Source: Verrucomicrobiota bacterium (GTDB lineage: Bacteria > Verrucomicrobiota > Verrucomicrobiae > Chthoniobacterales > UBA10450). Taken from it: a stretch of 14,796 nt of DNA. The stretch is taken from positions 1 to 14,796 of the forward strand of contig VBQB01000127.1 in the NCBI GenBank assembly GCA_005887855.1, in the 5' to 3' direction. Below the pieces are notes generated by a model, which worked only from the letters and a program-made list of their open reading frames with translations, was not told the DNA's origin and did not search any database. Below are positions 1 through 6,757 of the stretch, piece after piece (position 1 is the first letter of the stretch; every line of letters starts with the position of its first letter). The translations under genes and the position numbers were made by a program.

Positions 1-1
1 C

Positions 2-2512
2 GTTGTTTTTGCCGTTTACATTTCAATGACCGCCTCCGACCTCGAAGGCCAGGCGAGAGGCTTCGATCTGAGCAAACTCGAACAAATGGAATCGGCGAGT
101 CTGATTCTTGATCGAAATGGCAAGATTTTCGGTCAGATCTACGTCGAGAACCGCGAGACCGTTCCGTACGATCAGTTACCGCGCGATCTCATCAACGCAG
201 TCATCGCCGTCGAGGACGCAAAATTTTATCAGCATGGCGGATACGATTTACTCGGGATCGTCCGTGCAACGATGAAAAACTTAACGGCCGGCCACGTCCG
301 CCAGGGCGCGAGCACGATTACCCAGCAACTGGCGCGCAACAGTTTTGCGCTCAAGCAAAAAACATTCCGTCGCAAACTCCTCGAAATTTTTCTGGCGCGT
401 CGAATCGAGGAGCAGTTCGGTAAACAAAAAATCATGGAGCTCTACCTCAATCGGATTTATTTCGGCGGCGGCCTGTATGGAGCGGAAGCGACGGCGCGGG
501 GATACTTCGGCAAGTCAGCGCGGGAAATGTCACTGGCGGAATGCGCCACCCTCGCCGGTCTGATTAAGAGCCCAAATAGATTATCGCCCTGGACCGATCG
601 CGCCGCGTCCAGTGAAGCCCGCAATTACGTCCTCGATCGCATGCGCGATCTTGATTTTATCAGCCGCGAACAATGTGCCAGTGCACGAGCCGAAAAGATC
701 GTCACCGGCAGCCGACAGAACGCTCAAGGACAAACCTACGCAGTCGATTACATCCGCCAGCAAGTAATTGCTGCAGTCGGATGGGACCGCGCGATGAACG
801 AAGGCTTTCGCATTCACACAACCATCGATGTCGATCTTCAAAAAGTTGCCGAGGATTCCCTTCGGGCAAATCTTGAGCGGGTCGAACAGCATCACGATTA
901 CAGCCACCAGACTTATGCAGATTACGCGGCGACTTTTCGCAAAGCCAAAGCCAACGGCACGATGTCCGACCAGCCTGCGCCCGAATATCTTCAGGGCGCA
1001 GTGATCGGACTCGACAACGAGACAGGCGACATCATGGTTCTCGTTGGCGGTCGCGATTTCGAGCACAACCAATACGACCGCGCGCTCCAAGCCAGACGGC
1101 CGGCGGGAACGGCAATGCTGCCGTTTGTTTACGCGGCTGCTTTTGAAAAAGGAATGTTCCCGGGATCGCTCGTGGAAGATTCCCCGCTCGATAACCGCGC
1201 AGTGATGATTGGCGGGACAACCGGAATTCTTGGTGAATGGGGTCCGGAAAGCGTCGAGAACCGCTACGAAGGTGCGATGACGGCGAGACAGGCGCTGGTT
1301 AAATCAAAAAATGGCGCAACCGTCCGACTCGGCATGAACGCAGGCGTCGATTCTGTCTTGCAGCTTTGTTCTGCGGCCGGTATTCGCTCCCAACTTCGTC
1401 CGTATCCGGCGACATTCCTCGGCAGCAGCGAGCTCACGCTCGCCGAGCTGGCGCTCGGCTACACAATATTTCCAAACGGTGGCTGGCGACCAAGCGCACC
1501 GCGCATTTTGGAGCGCATCGAAGAAAAGGATGGGACAATGGTGTGGGACGCGAAGGGCGACCGCATCCGGAAAATAGTCATCAAACCTGAGGCCGCCTAC
1601 GAAGTGCATTCCTGTCTTGTCGACGCTCTCCAATCGGGAACGGGGAAAGCTGCCTACACACAATTCGGTCTGAAAAAAATGCCGGCGGCCGGCAAAACTG
1701 GCACGGCCTACGATTTTACCGACGCTCTTTTTGCTGGATACGATTCCAATTTTACCTGTGTGGTTTGGGCGGGGTTCGATAAGCCGCAAAAGATTTATCG
1801 CGGCGCGTTCGGTCGCGAGCTCGCGTTGCCGGTTTGGGTCGATGTCATGAATGCAGCGGCCCAGCACTATCCGCCGCGAGAAATCAAACAGCCGTCAAAT
1901 TTAAAGCAGATGGAGATTTGCTCGAGGTCTGGCTTGCTCGCCACCGACAAATGTTATGACGCCGTGAAAACGCCAAACGGCGATACGGTGCAACGACGCA
2001 CGACTTACATGGAGATCGCGACACCGGCGCAGACGCCCATTGAGCCTTGCAACGTCCACGGCGAGCCACGCGCTCGTCTTGTCCGAGATCTTCCTGCCAC
2101 CGATTTGCCCCGCGCCGCGCTCGCCGTGGATCTTAGCGAAGTCACACCTATACCCATAAAAAATCCAACGTTGTTAGCGGACAAAGACCCATATAATTCG
2201 CTCAAGCCAACCTTGAAACCTGAACCGATGGCGGAGCCTGCAAAAGAAATAGCCGAAAACCAGATCGACACCGGAGCCGGCGGGAGCCAAGCGACGCCGT
2301 CAAAGCCCGCAAGCGTGCCCGAGCCGGGAGGCGAGTCAACCAATCAAACGCCGGACTCCGCAGCGCCGATCAGGAAAGCGATCCCGGTCGAGCCGCAGGA
2401 TAAAAAACCGGTCGAGATTCGGCGCGCGTTACCCGTTAAACCACTCGATGCAGAGGCCGACCAGACGCTCTTGAAATCAGCGACGCCGCCGCCGAGCGAC
2501 CTTGACGAATAA
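2..2512 (+). CDS. Class A penicillin-binding protein (PBP1A-like), 5'-truncated; transpeptidase nucleophile motif lost
   Basis: Bifunctional-type peptidoglycan synthase acting at the outer face of the inner membrane. The frame is open from base 2 and reads VVFAVYIS before the first ATG at 26, which looks like the end of the N-terminal membrane anchor, so the true start lies outside the window. Numbering from that ATG: GT51 transglycosylase with catalytic Glu63 in EDAKFYQHGG, GASTITQQLAR (94-104), RRKLLEIFLARRIE (115-129) and the LNRIYFGGGLYG segment (141-152). The transpeptidase domain follows: SKN at 427-429 and KTGT at 557-560 are intact. The first motif, normally Ser-x-x-Lys in a 'GSxxKPFVY' context, reads Thr362-Ala-Met-Leu365 in GTAMLPFVY. 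By known PBP chemistry this should abolish acylation, so I infer a glycan polymerase with an inactive transpeptidase fold. Residues about 710-828 form a Pro/Glu/Lys-rich, probably disordered tail with an 11-residue duplication. The domain assignment is secure. Confidence 0.95.
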   Translation, partial: VVFAVYISMTASDLEGQARGFDLSKLEQMESASLILDRNGKIFGQIYVENRETVPYDQLPRDLINAVIAVEDAKFYQHGGYDLLGIVRATMKNLTAGHVRQGASTITQQLARNSFALKQKTFRRKLLEIFLARRIEEQFGKQKIMELYLNRIYFGGGLYGAEATARGYFGKSAREMSLAECATLAGLIKSPNRLSPWTDRAASSEARNYVLDRMRDLDFISREQCASARAEKIVTGSRQNAQGQTYAVDYIRQQVIAAVGWDRAMNEGFRIHTTIDVDLQKVAEDSLRANLERVEQHHDYSHQTYADYAATFRKAKANGTMSDQPAPEYLQGAVIGLDNETGDIMVLVGGRDFEHNQYDRALQARRPAGTAMLPFVYAAAFEKGMFPGSLVEDSPLDNRAVMIGGTTGILGEWGPESVENRYEGAMTARQALVKSKNGATVRLGMNAGVDSVLQLCSAAGIRSQLRPYPATFLGSSELTLAELALGYTIFPNGGWRPSAPRILERIEEKDGTMVWDAKGDRIRKIVIKPEAAYEVHSCLVDALQSGTGKAAYTQFGLKKMPAAGKTGTAYDFTDALFAGYDSNFTCVVWAGFDKPQKIYRGAFGRELALPVWVDVMNAAAQHYPPREIKQPSNLKQMEICSRSGLLATDKCYDAVKTPNGDTVQRRTTYMEIATPAQTPIEPCNVHGEPRARLVRDLPATDLPRAALAVDLSEVTPIPIKNPTLLADKDPYNSLKPTLKPEPMAEPAKEIAENQIDTGAGGSQATPSKPASVPEPGGESTNQTPDSAAPIRKAIPVEPQDKKPVEIRRALPVKPLDAEADQTLLKSATPPPSDLDE

Positions 2513-2536
2513 GCGATCTAGCCCGCGACGCTGCCC

Positions 2537-3748
2537 CTACTCATTAACCCTGGACGAGGCGGAGCTCGTCCCTCCAATTCTTAAGTAAACGTCTTCCAAA
2601 CGCTGCACCTGGATGCGTTGATCAAACTCTCGCGCTACCACCTCTGCCCCTGCGCGCGCGATCCGCGAAAGAAAACCGGGATTCTGTACCGCACTGAGCA
2701 AGGCGCGCCCCAGTTCTTGATCATTGTGCTCGGGCACGAGTATACCGCTCACCCCGTTCTCGATTGCTTCGGGAATCCCGCCATGCTGGGTCGCAAAAAC
2801 CGGCAGCCCGCTCGCCATCGCTTCCAGCATAGAATTTGGAATCCCCTCCTGATTTCCGTCACGACCTGTTTCGCTCGGATGAAGGAAAATGTGCGACGCA
2901 TAAAAAATGTCGCGCAGTTGGTCCTGCGAAATAAAACCGGTAAACGAAACACAGTTGTCGATCTTAAGTTCGCGCGCCAGTCCTTGAAGTTGGCCAAGTA
3001 GCGGTCCTTCGCCGGCGATAGTTAATGTTGCGTCTGGACATTTGCTCAGAAAACTCGCGAAAGCTTTGAGCGTGACGGGCAGACCTTTCTTCTCGATCAA
3101 ACGACACGCTTGCACGAATCGCCATTCGGTCGCCGCGGCGCCAAAGTCGCGTTCGCGAAATGGAAATTCATTCAGCGGAATCCCCGTTCGCTGAACTTCG
3201 ATTTTTTTTTCGTCGCAACCAAGATGAATAACCGCACGCCGCAACGATTCCGAGCGGACAAGAACAAGCTTCACCGCGTCGAGCATCTGCCTGGTAGCCT
3301 CTCGATACGCCGGCTTACCCATCTCCACCATCACATCCGCGCCGTGAAAGGAAACAATCGATGGCCTCGTCCATGCGTGAATTAGCGGCAAGAGGTGAAC
3401 AGCGATGTGCCCGAAGTAAATGTGCAAAAGACGCGCATCAATCTTTGTTAAGACGCGCAACAACGCGTGAAGCTCAGGGTCGGAAATTTGCCAGGGCGCG
3501 TCGCGCACTTTTCTGAACCAGAAGCGTCGCAGAAAATGCGTAGCCGGTTTGGCGACAATGTGGACCGGCTCGAATGCGTAGCGCTCAGCTTGTTCCCACT
3601 TCTGCGCGATCACCACCGGGCGGCATCGTTTCAGGGCTGTAATTTGCCGATAGATGTGCAACATCTCCGGTTTCAGGAACGTCGCGCAATAACAGGCGAC
3701 GACCGGAAGTGAATCAGGAGATTGAACGTCCAACCCTCTAACGTTCAA
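2537..3748 (-). CDS. GT4-family glycosyltransferase (WcaL-like, cytoplasmic)
   Basis: A 403-residue GT-B glycosyltransferase expected to move a sugar from a nucleotide donor onto an envelope polysaccharide or lipid-linked acceptor. No membrane segment is visible. The N-terminal Rossmann half (about 15-190) contains FHGADV (134-139). The C-terminal half (about 208-385) contains the donor-site features GEGPL (246-250), HPSETGRDGNQEG (290-302) and the E-x7-E motif Glu301/Glu309, typical of the GT4 colanic-acid WcaL group. The start is TTG at 3748, preceded by GAAGG at a usable distance; a TGA stop lies two codons upstream. A second TTG at 3733 and an ATG at residue 29 are alternatives, but the latter would remove the first beta strand. 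The start sits within an AACG repeat array, and the last dozen residues (GGTSSASSRVNE) are read from a REP-like hairpin. The acceptor and sugar are unknown. Confidence 0.88.
   Translation of the reverse strand: MNVRGLDVQSPDSLPVVACYCATFLKPEMLHIYRQITALKRCRPVVIAQKWEQAERYAFEPVHIVAKPATHFLRRFWFRKVRDAPWQISDPELHALLRVLTKIDARLLHIYFGHIAVHLLPLIHAWTRPSIVSFHGADVMVEMGKPAYREATRQMLDAVKLVLVRSESLRRAVIHLGCDEKKIEVQRTGIPLNEFPFRERDFGAAATEWRFVQACRLIEKKGLPVTLKAFASFLSKCPDATLTIAGEGPLLGQLQGLARELKIDNCVSFTGFISQDQLRDIFYASHIFLHPSETGRDGNQEGIPNSMLEAMASGLPVFATQHGGIPEAIENGVSGILVPEHNDQELGRALLSAVQNPGFLSRIARAGAEVVAREFDQRIQVQRLEDVYLRIGGTSSASSRVNE
2552..2571. repeat. GGA-loop REP-like hairpin at convergent PBP/GT4 gene ends
   Basis: Arm GGACGAGGC, loop GGA (2561-2563), arm GCTCGTCC: an 8-bp stem with one bulged G. 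It lies 40 bases after the PBP stop and inside the last codons of the convergent GT4 gene, where it encodes the GGTSSASS tail. The following CCTCCAATTC (2571-2580) recurs after the hairpin at 3787-3805. It could act as a terminator for both genes, but there is no T-tract. Confidence 0.7.
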
Positions 3749-3778
3749 CGCTCAACGCTCAACCTTCAACGAATAACG
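3722..3778. repeat. AACG heptamer array at the GT4 start
   Basis: About eight degenerate 7-base units: TTGAACG, TCCAACC, then after one base TCTAACG, TTCAACG, CTCAACG, CTCAACC, TTCAACG, AATAACG. The array spans the GT4 start codon and its 5' leader. A related array with 8-base spacing precedes efp at 5198-5229. The role is unknown. Confidence 0.75.
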
Positions 3779-3786
3779 TGAGAAGC

Positions 3787-3838
3787 GACAGGCTGGAAGC
3801 CTGTCTGCCGAGACAGCCAAGATGGCCACCTCCAATTC
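3787..3838. repeat. GGA-loop REP-like hairpin plus decayed second arm
   Basis: A perfect 8-bp stem GACAGGCT / AGCCTGTC with loop GGA (3795-3797) is followed by a second, weaker palindrome centred on GCCA-AGA-TGGC (about 3812-3830). The element ends in CCTCCAATTC (3829-3838), the same ten bases that follow the hairpin at 2552. It fills the gap between the minus-strand small exported protein and the GT4 gene, and its last bases overlap the TGA stop (3837-3839) of the former. Confidence 0.8.
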
Positions 3839-4133
3839 AAAAGACGATTTCGAAAAGCTTAATGCCCTTCCACTTTCCCGGAATGTCTGGATCGAATGAA
3901 GTGTGGTCCACCCAGGTACCGTATCGGCCAGGCGCCCACGGATTCAGCATCTGGAGTGGATTCCCTCCCCGAATCGCTTGCGGAACCACTCCCTGAACCG
4001 CAGGGCGTAGTGAAATCGGCGGCGGTGTCGGCATTGCTCTCACCGGTTTTTGCGGCCCGATCGGCGCGGTGAACGTTTGGGCGGAGCCTGTCGTCACTAG
4101 CGCGGCCAGGATCGAGATTATTAATGTTTTCAT
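3837..4133 (-). CDS. Small exported protein of unknown function
   Basis: A 98-residue protein I do not recognise. The frame is open further upstream, but I start at ATG 4133 because it is preceded by GGAAAGGAAAAAAC (AAGG at good spacing) and opens a classical signal peptide: MKTL, a hydrophobic core IISILAALV, and a likely cleavage after GSA (residue 18). The mature part is short and Pro-rich (PTPPP at 36-39 region), with NPWAPGRYGTW (64-74) and a C-terminus KGIKLFEIVF of alternating hydrophobics ending in Phe. This recalls an outer-membrane terminal beta strand, although 80 residues is small for a barrel. A perfect TATAAT on the minus strand (4195-4190) would give a leader of about 50 bases. 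It is divergent from kdsD. Function unknown; export is likely. Confidence 0.7.
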   Translation of the reverse strand: MKTLIISILAALVTTGSAQTFTAPIGPQKPVRAMPTPPPISLRPAVQGVVPQAIRGGNPLQMLNPWAPGRYGTWVDHTSFDPDIPGKWKGIKLFEIVF

Positions 4134-4189
4134 GTTTTTTCCTTTCCAGCGAGACGTGCAAGTTCTTGCCCGATACAACGCCTGCCCAC

Positions 4190-4200
4190 ATTATATACTT
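4190..4200. promoter_or_regulatory. Possible shared -10 region of a divergent promoter
   Basis: An AT-rich island in the 69-base divergent gap. On the minus strand it contains a perfect TATAAT (4195-4190), suited to the small exported gene. On the plus strand it contains TATATA (4192-4197) and TATACT (4194-4199), placing a start site at or beside the kdsD ATG at 4203. I see no good -35 for either direction. Confidence 0.35.
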
Positions 4201-4202
4201 CG

Positions 4203-5174
4203 ATGGACTACCTTGAAAAGGCTGCACGTGTCCTGGATATCGAAATTTTTGAGCTCAAGCGGCTCCGGGAACGTCTGGGCGAAAATTTTGCCCGCGCCGT
4301 TGAATTGATCAAGGAAGCGGTCGATGCGCGCGGAAAAGTGGTCGTGCTTGGAGTCGGAAAGTCCGGGCACATCGGCGCAAAAATCGCAGCTACTCTCACA
4401 AGCACGGGTTCGCCGGCCGTTGTGCTCGATTCCTCAAACGCTTTGCACGGCGATCTCGGCATGGTCGCCGACGGCGATGTTGTGGTCGCATTGAGCGCGA
4501 GTGGCGAGACGGAGGAATTGATCCGGATTCTGCCCGCGATCGCACGATTCCAGGTCCGAATCATTGCGCTCTGCGGCGACTCAAAATCGACACTCGCTCA
4601 AAATGCGCATGTGCTCCTTGATGTAAATATCGAGCAGGAAGCCTGCCCGCTGAATCTCGCTCCGACTTCGAGCACGACGGTTATGCTAGCGTTGGGCGAT
4701 GCGCTGGCAATGGTGCTGCTCGAGGCGCGTGGGTTTAATAAAGAAGATTTTGCGAAGTTCCATCCTTCCGGAGTGATTGGACGCAGCCTGCTCATGCGTG
4801 TGCATCAAGTCATGCGGCCGCGCGAAGCGATGGCGATCGTTTCCACTGATACGCCCATACACGACGTGCTCAGGGCGATGACCAGCGTCCGCGCCGGCGC
4901 TGCCGTCGTGGCGGGTGAAGATCGACAATTACTCGGGATTTTCACGCACGGAGATTTCGTGCGCCATTTTCAATCCGATCCCAGGATCGGCGAACGACTG
5001 GTCGCAGATCTGATGACGTTGAATCCGGTTACGGTGCACAAAGATAAACTCGCGGTCGAAGTCCTGAACTTGCTCGAGCGCCACCGCATCGATGATTTGG
5101 TGGTGATCGATGACAACAGCGTGCCCGTGGGCATTGTCGATTCACAAGACCTCACACGCTTGAAGTTGCTGTAG
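4203..5174 (+). CDS. kdsD: Arabinose-5-phosphate isomerase KdsD/KpsF
   Basis: Converts ribulose-5-phosphate to arabinose-5-phosphate, the first step to KDO for the LPS inner core; cytoplasmic. The 323-residue length is typical. The SIS domain (about 30-175) has GVGKSGHIGAKIAATLTSTG (50-69), the conserved LHGDLGM with His82, SASGETEE (98-105) and APTSSTTVMLALGDALA (153-169). FHPSGVIGR (186-194) stands where relatives have HPGGALGR. Two CBS domains follow (about 204-258 and 268-323), a common regulatory module in this family. The ATG at 4203 has no Shine-Dalgarno sequence; an AT-rich -10-like stretch ends only a few bases before it, so the message may be leaderless. It lies 63 bases before efp on the same strand. 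The presence of kdsD argues for a KDO-containing outer membrane. Confidence 0.95.
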   Translation: MDYLEKAARVLDIEIFELKRLRERLGENFARAVELIKEAVDARGKVVVLGVGKSGHIGAKIAATLTSTGSPAVVLDSSNALHGDLGMVADGDVVVALSASGETEELIRILPAIARFQVRIIALCGDSKSTLAQNAHVLLDVNIEQEACPLNLAPTSSTTVMLALGDALAMVLLEARGFNKEDFAKFHPSGVIGRSLLMRVHQVMRPREAMAIVSTDTPIHDVLRAMTSVRAGAAVVAGEDRQLLGIFTHGDFVRHFQSDPRIGERLVADLMTLNPVTVHKDKLAVEVLNLLERHRIDDLVVIDDNSVPVGIVDSQDLTRLKLL

Positions 5175-5197
5175 ACGCGTGTAACGTCCGCGCTCCG

Positions 5198-5229
5198 TTT
5201 TAACGATTCAACGCTTTAACGCTTTAACG
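5198..5229. repeat. AACG octamer array upstream of efp
   Basis: Four 8-base units: TTTTAACG, ATTCAACG, CTTTAACG, CTTTAACG, ending eight bases before the efp ATG. The units match those of the array at 3722-3778, where the spacing is seven. It lies where a ribosome binding site would be expected, and none is visible. Confidence 0.7.
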
Positions 5230-5237
5230 TAATTCCC

Positions 5238-5795
5238 ATGGCTGCAGCAAACGATCTTCGCAAAGGAATGGCGATCAAATACAACGGCAACCCTGCCATT
5301 GTGCTCGAAGTGCATCACCGCACGCCCGGTAATTTACGCGCGTTTGTCCAGGCGATCATCCGCTACATCAACACCGGCAAGAGCGCCGATGTTCGCTTCG
5401 GCTCGACTGATAAGGTGGATCTGGTCGAGATCGAGCGAAAGAACCTTGAGTTCAGTTACAAGGATCGCAACGGATATCATTTCATGGACCCGGAGACGTA
5501 CGACACGATCACCTTGCAGGAAAATCTGATCGGCGACGCGAAAGATTATCTCGTGGAAAATCTCTCCGTGCAGGTTCTCTATGCCGAGGGCAAATCGGTG
5601 CAGGTTGAGTTGCCCGCATCCGTCAGTCTCAAGGTGGTTGAATCTCCGGAAGGCCTGCGCGGCGACACCGCAAGCAACGTGACCAAGCCAGCCGTGCTCG
5701 AGACCGGCAAAACAATCAACGTCCCGCTTTTCATTAAGGAAGGCGAAACGATCAAGATCGACACCCGCACCGGCGCCTATATGGGCCGGGCCTAG
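5238..5795 (+). CDS. efp: Translation elongation factor P with Asn at the modification-site position
   Basis: Binds between the ribosomal P and E sites and rescues stalling at polyproline; cytoplasmic. The 185-residue, full-length protein has an N-terminal KOW-like domain (about 1-65), a central OB domain (about 70-130) and a C-terminal OB domain bearing the family signature LETGKTINVPLFIKEG... ending DTRTGAYMGRA. The tip of the first-domain loop reads HRTPGNLRAF (27-36). Aligned without gaps to the E. coli type PGKGQAF, the lysine normally beta-lysylated is Asn32, and Arg34 falls two places later. None of the known Lys or Arg modifications (EpmA, EarP or Bacillus type) would fit Asn32. The ATG at 5238 gives the usual N-terminus; no Shine-Dalgarno sequence is seen, only the AACG array. 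A later in-frame ATG (residue 11) would cut into the first strand. Confidence 0.95.
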   Translation: MAAANDLRKGMAIKYNGNPAIVLEVHHRTPGNLRAFVQAIIRYINTGKSADVRFGSTDKVDLVEIERKNLEFSYKDRNGYHFMDPETYDTITLQENLIGDAKDYLVENLSVQVLYAEGKSVQVELPASVSLKVVESPEGLRGDTASNVTKPAVLETGKTINVPLFIKEGETIKIDTRTGAYMGRA

Positions 5796-5837
5796 CTGCA
5801 GCCGCGTCGCTGCGCAACGCGTGATTTTAGCTGTTGC

Positions 5838-5990
5838 CCGCGAATAACGCGAATTTTCGCGGAGACCACATAATCAAATTCCGTCTTCCAAATCTGCGTT
5901 GATGGATTCGACTTTCGCTCACCACGGCGTCTGCGTAATCTGCGGATAACTTTGGCGGCGACAAATCGAAGATCGACAACCAATCGCGGA
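5838..5990. repeat. Degenerate intergenic repeat with CGCGAA/TTCGCG palindrome
   Basis: The 276 bases between efp and the next start hold no supportable gene. CCGCGAA (5838-5844) pairs with TTCGCGG (5856-5862), and a tighter CGCGAA-TT-TTCGCG hairpin lies at 5848-5861. After it come variants of one short phrase, 'tctgcgt' / 'tctgcg' (AATCTGCGTTGA near 5891, TCTGCGTAATCTGCGG near 5930). The style is that of a decayed interspersed repeat. The only open frame here starts with TTG and is Arg/Lys-rich low-information sequence. Confidence 0.45.
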
Positions 5991-6071
5991 AGACGCAAAC
6001 CGGCTCGCCGCGTAAAGACAATCCGAAATGTCGCGCGGGCGACACGATTCGTTCCCGCGCCTGATTCACTC

Positions 6072-6755
6072 ATGGTTCCCACACGCTGGGTGAAGTTCGT
6101 CGTTGCGATTTTTTTGCTGCCGGCCTGCGGAATTCTTAGTCAGACTTTTTTCACTGTCTTTGCGCGCGCGACCGTGATGCACCGGCTTTGGGCTGGCGAA
6201 GAATTTTGGTTCTTCACATTGGGCGCGGTTCTTTGGGTGATCGCTTTCCTTGGCTTGCCCCGCCCGATTCTCATCTACGTATTTGGACATGAACTCACCC
6301 ATGCGCTTTGGGTTTTGCTGATGGGGGGACGGGTCAGCCGTTTTCGCGTCGGCCGTGATGGTGGCCACGTAGTAACAAACCGAAACAATTTCTGGATCGC
6401 CCTGGCGCCTTATTTTTTTCCACTCTACAGCATTCTTGCCATCGCGACTTATGGCGTGCTCAGCCTGTTTCTAAACATGCAGCCGCACGGACGCGTGCTT
6501 TATGCAGTGATCGGCGCGACCTGGGCGTTTCATTTCACGTTCACCTGCTGGATGATCCCAAAAAATCAAACCGACCTGAGCGACCAGGGCACGTTTTTTT
6601 CGCTCGTTGTGATCTATCTCATGAACTTGCTGCTGCTAAGCGTGATGCTGATCCTTGCGTCACCGCAAATCACTTTTGCGGCCTTCGGCGCCGATCTGCT
6701 GACGAATATCAGTAACTTCTCACTGTGGATTGTCGATCTTTTCAACCGGCTGTGA
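6072..6755 (+). CDS. Integral membrane protein with HELTH motif, M50B-like putative metallopeptidase
   Basis: A 227-residue inner-membrane protein with about six hydrophobic segments (roughly 8-24, 46-62, 66-84, 107-131, 145-161, 176-197). The third carries HELTH (73-77), the HExxH zinc motif, followed by GGRVSRFRVGRDGGHV (85-100), as in the Peptidase_M50B-like group where HELxHA is followed by GGRV. TDLSDQG (168-174) could supply Asp171 as the third metal ligand in the place of the LDG/NPDG motif of site-2 proteases; this is inference. The substrate is unknown. Start: an in-frame TTG at 5952 would add 40 basic residues read from repeat-like DNA. I choose ATG 6072, which opens directly before the first membrane segment, although no Shine-Dalgarno sequence is visible. 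It is convergent with treY across a palindrome. Confidence 0.75.
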   Translation: MVPTRWVKFVVAIFLLPACGILSQTFFTVFARATVMHRLWAGEEFWFFTLGAVLWVIAFLGLPRPILIYVFGHELTHALWVLLMGGRVSRFRVGRDGGHVVTNRNNFWIALAPYFFPLYSILAIATYGVLSLFLNMQPHGRVLYAVIGATWAFHFTFTCWMIPKNQTDLSDQGTFFSLVVIYLMNLLLLSVMLILASPQITFAAFGADLLTNISNFSLWIVDLFNRL

Positions 6756-6757
6756 GT

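Noticed and set aside
581..1090. 169-residue minus-strand frame inside the PBP gene
   Set aside because: Lies entirely opposite conserved transglycosylase and linker coding sequence; no family features. A shadow frame typical of high-GC DNA.
1304..1867. 187-residue minus-strand frame inside the PBP gene
   Set aside because: Opposite the conserved SKN and KTGT region of a clearly real gene; composition rich in Arg and Cys without any recognisable motif.
2513..4202. CRISPR-like array suggested by the AACG heptamers and hairpins
   Set aside because: The units are 7-8 bases and contiguous, with no spacers of constant length and no cas genes; they are short tandem repeats and REP-like hairpins.
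5952..6071. 40-residue basic N-terminal extension of the M50B-like protein from a TTG
   Set aside because: Read from repeat-like DNA, Arg/Lys-rich, and would place a long basic leader before the first membrane segment without a clear ribosome site.
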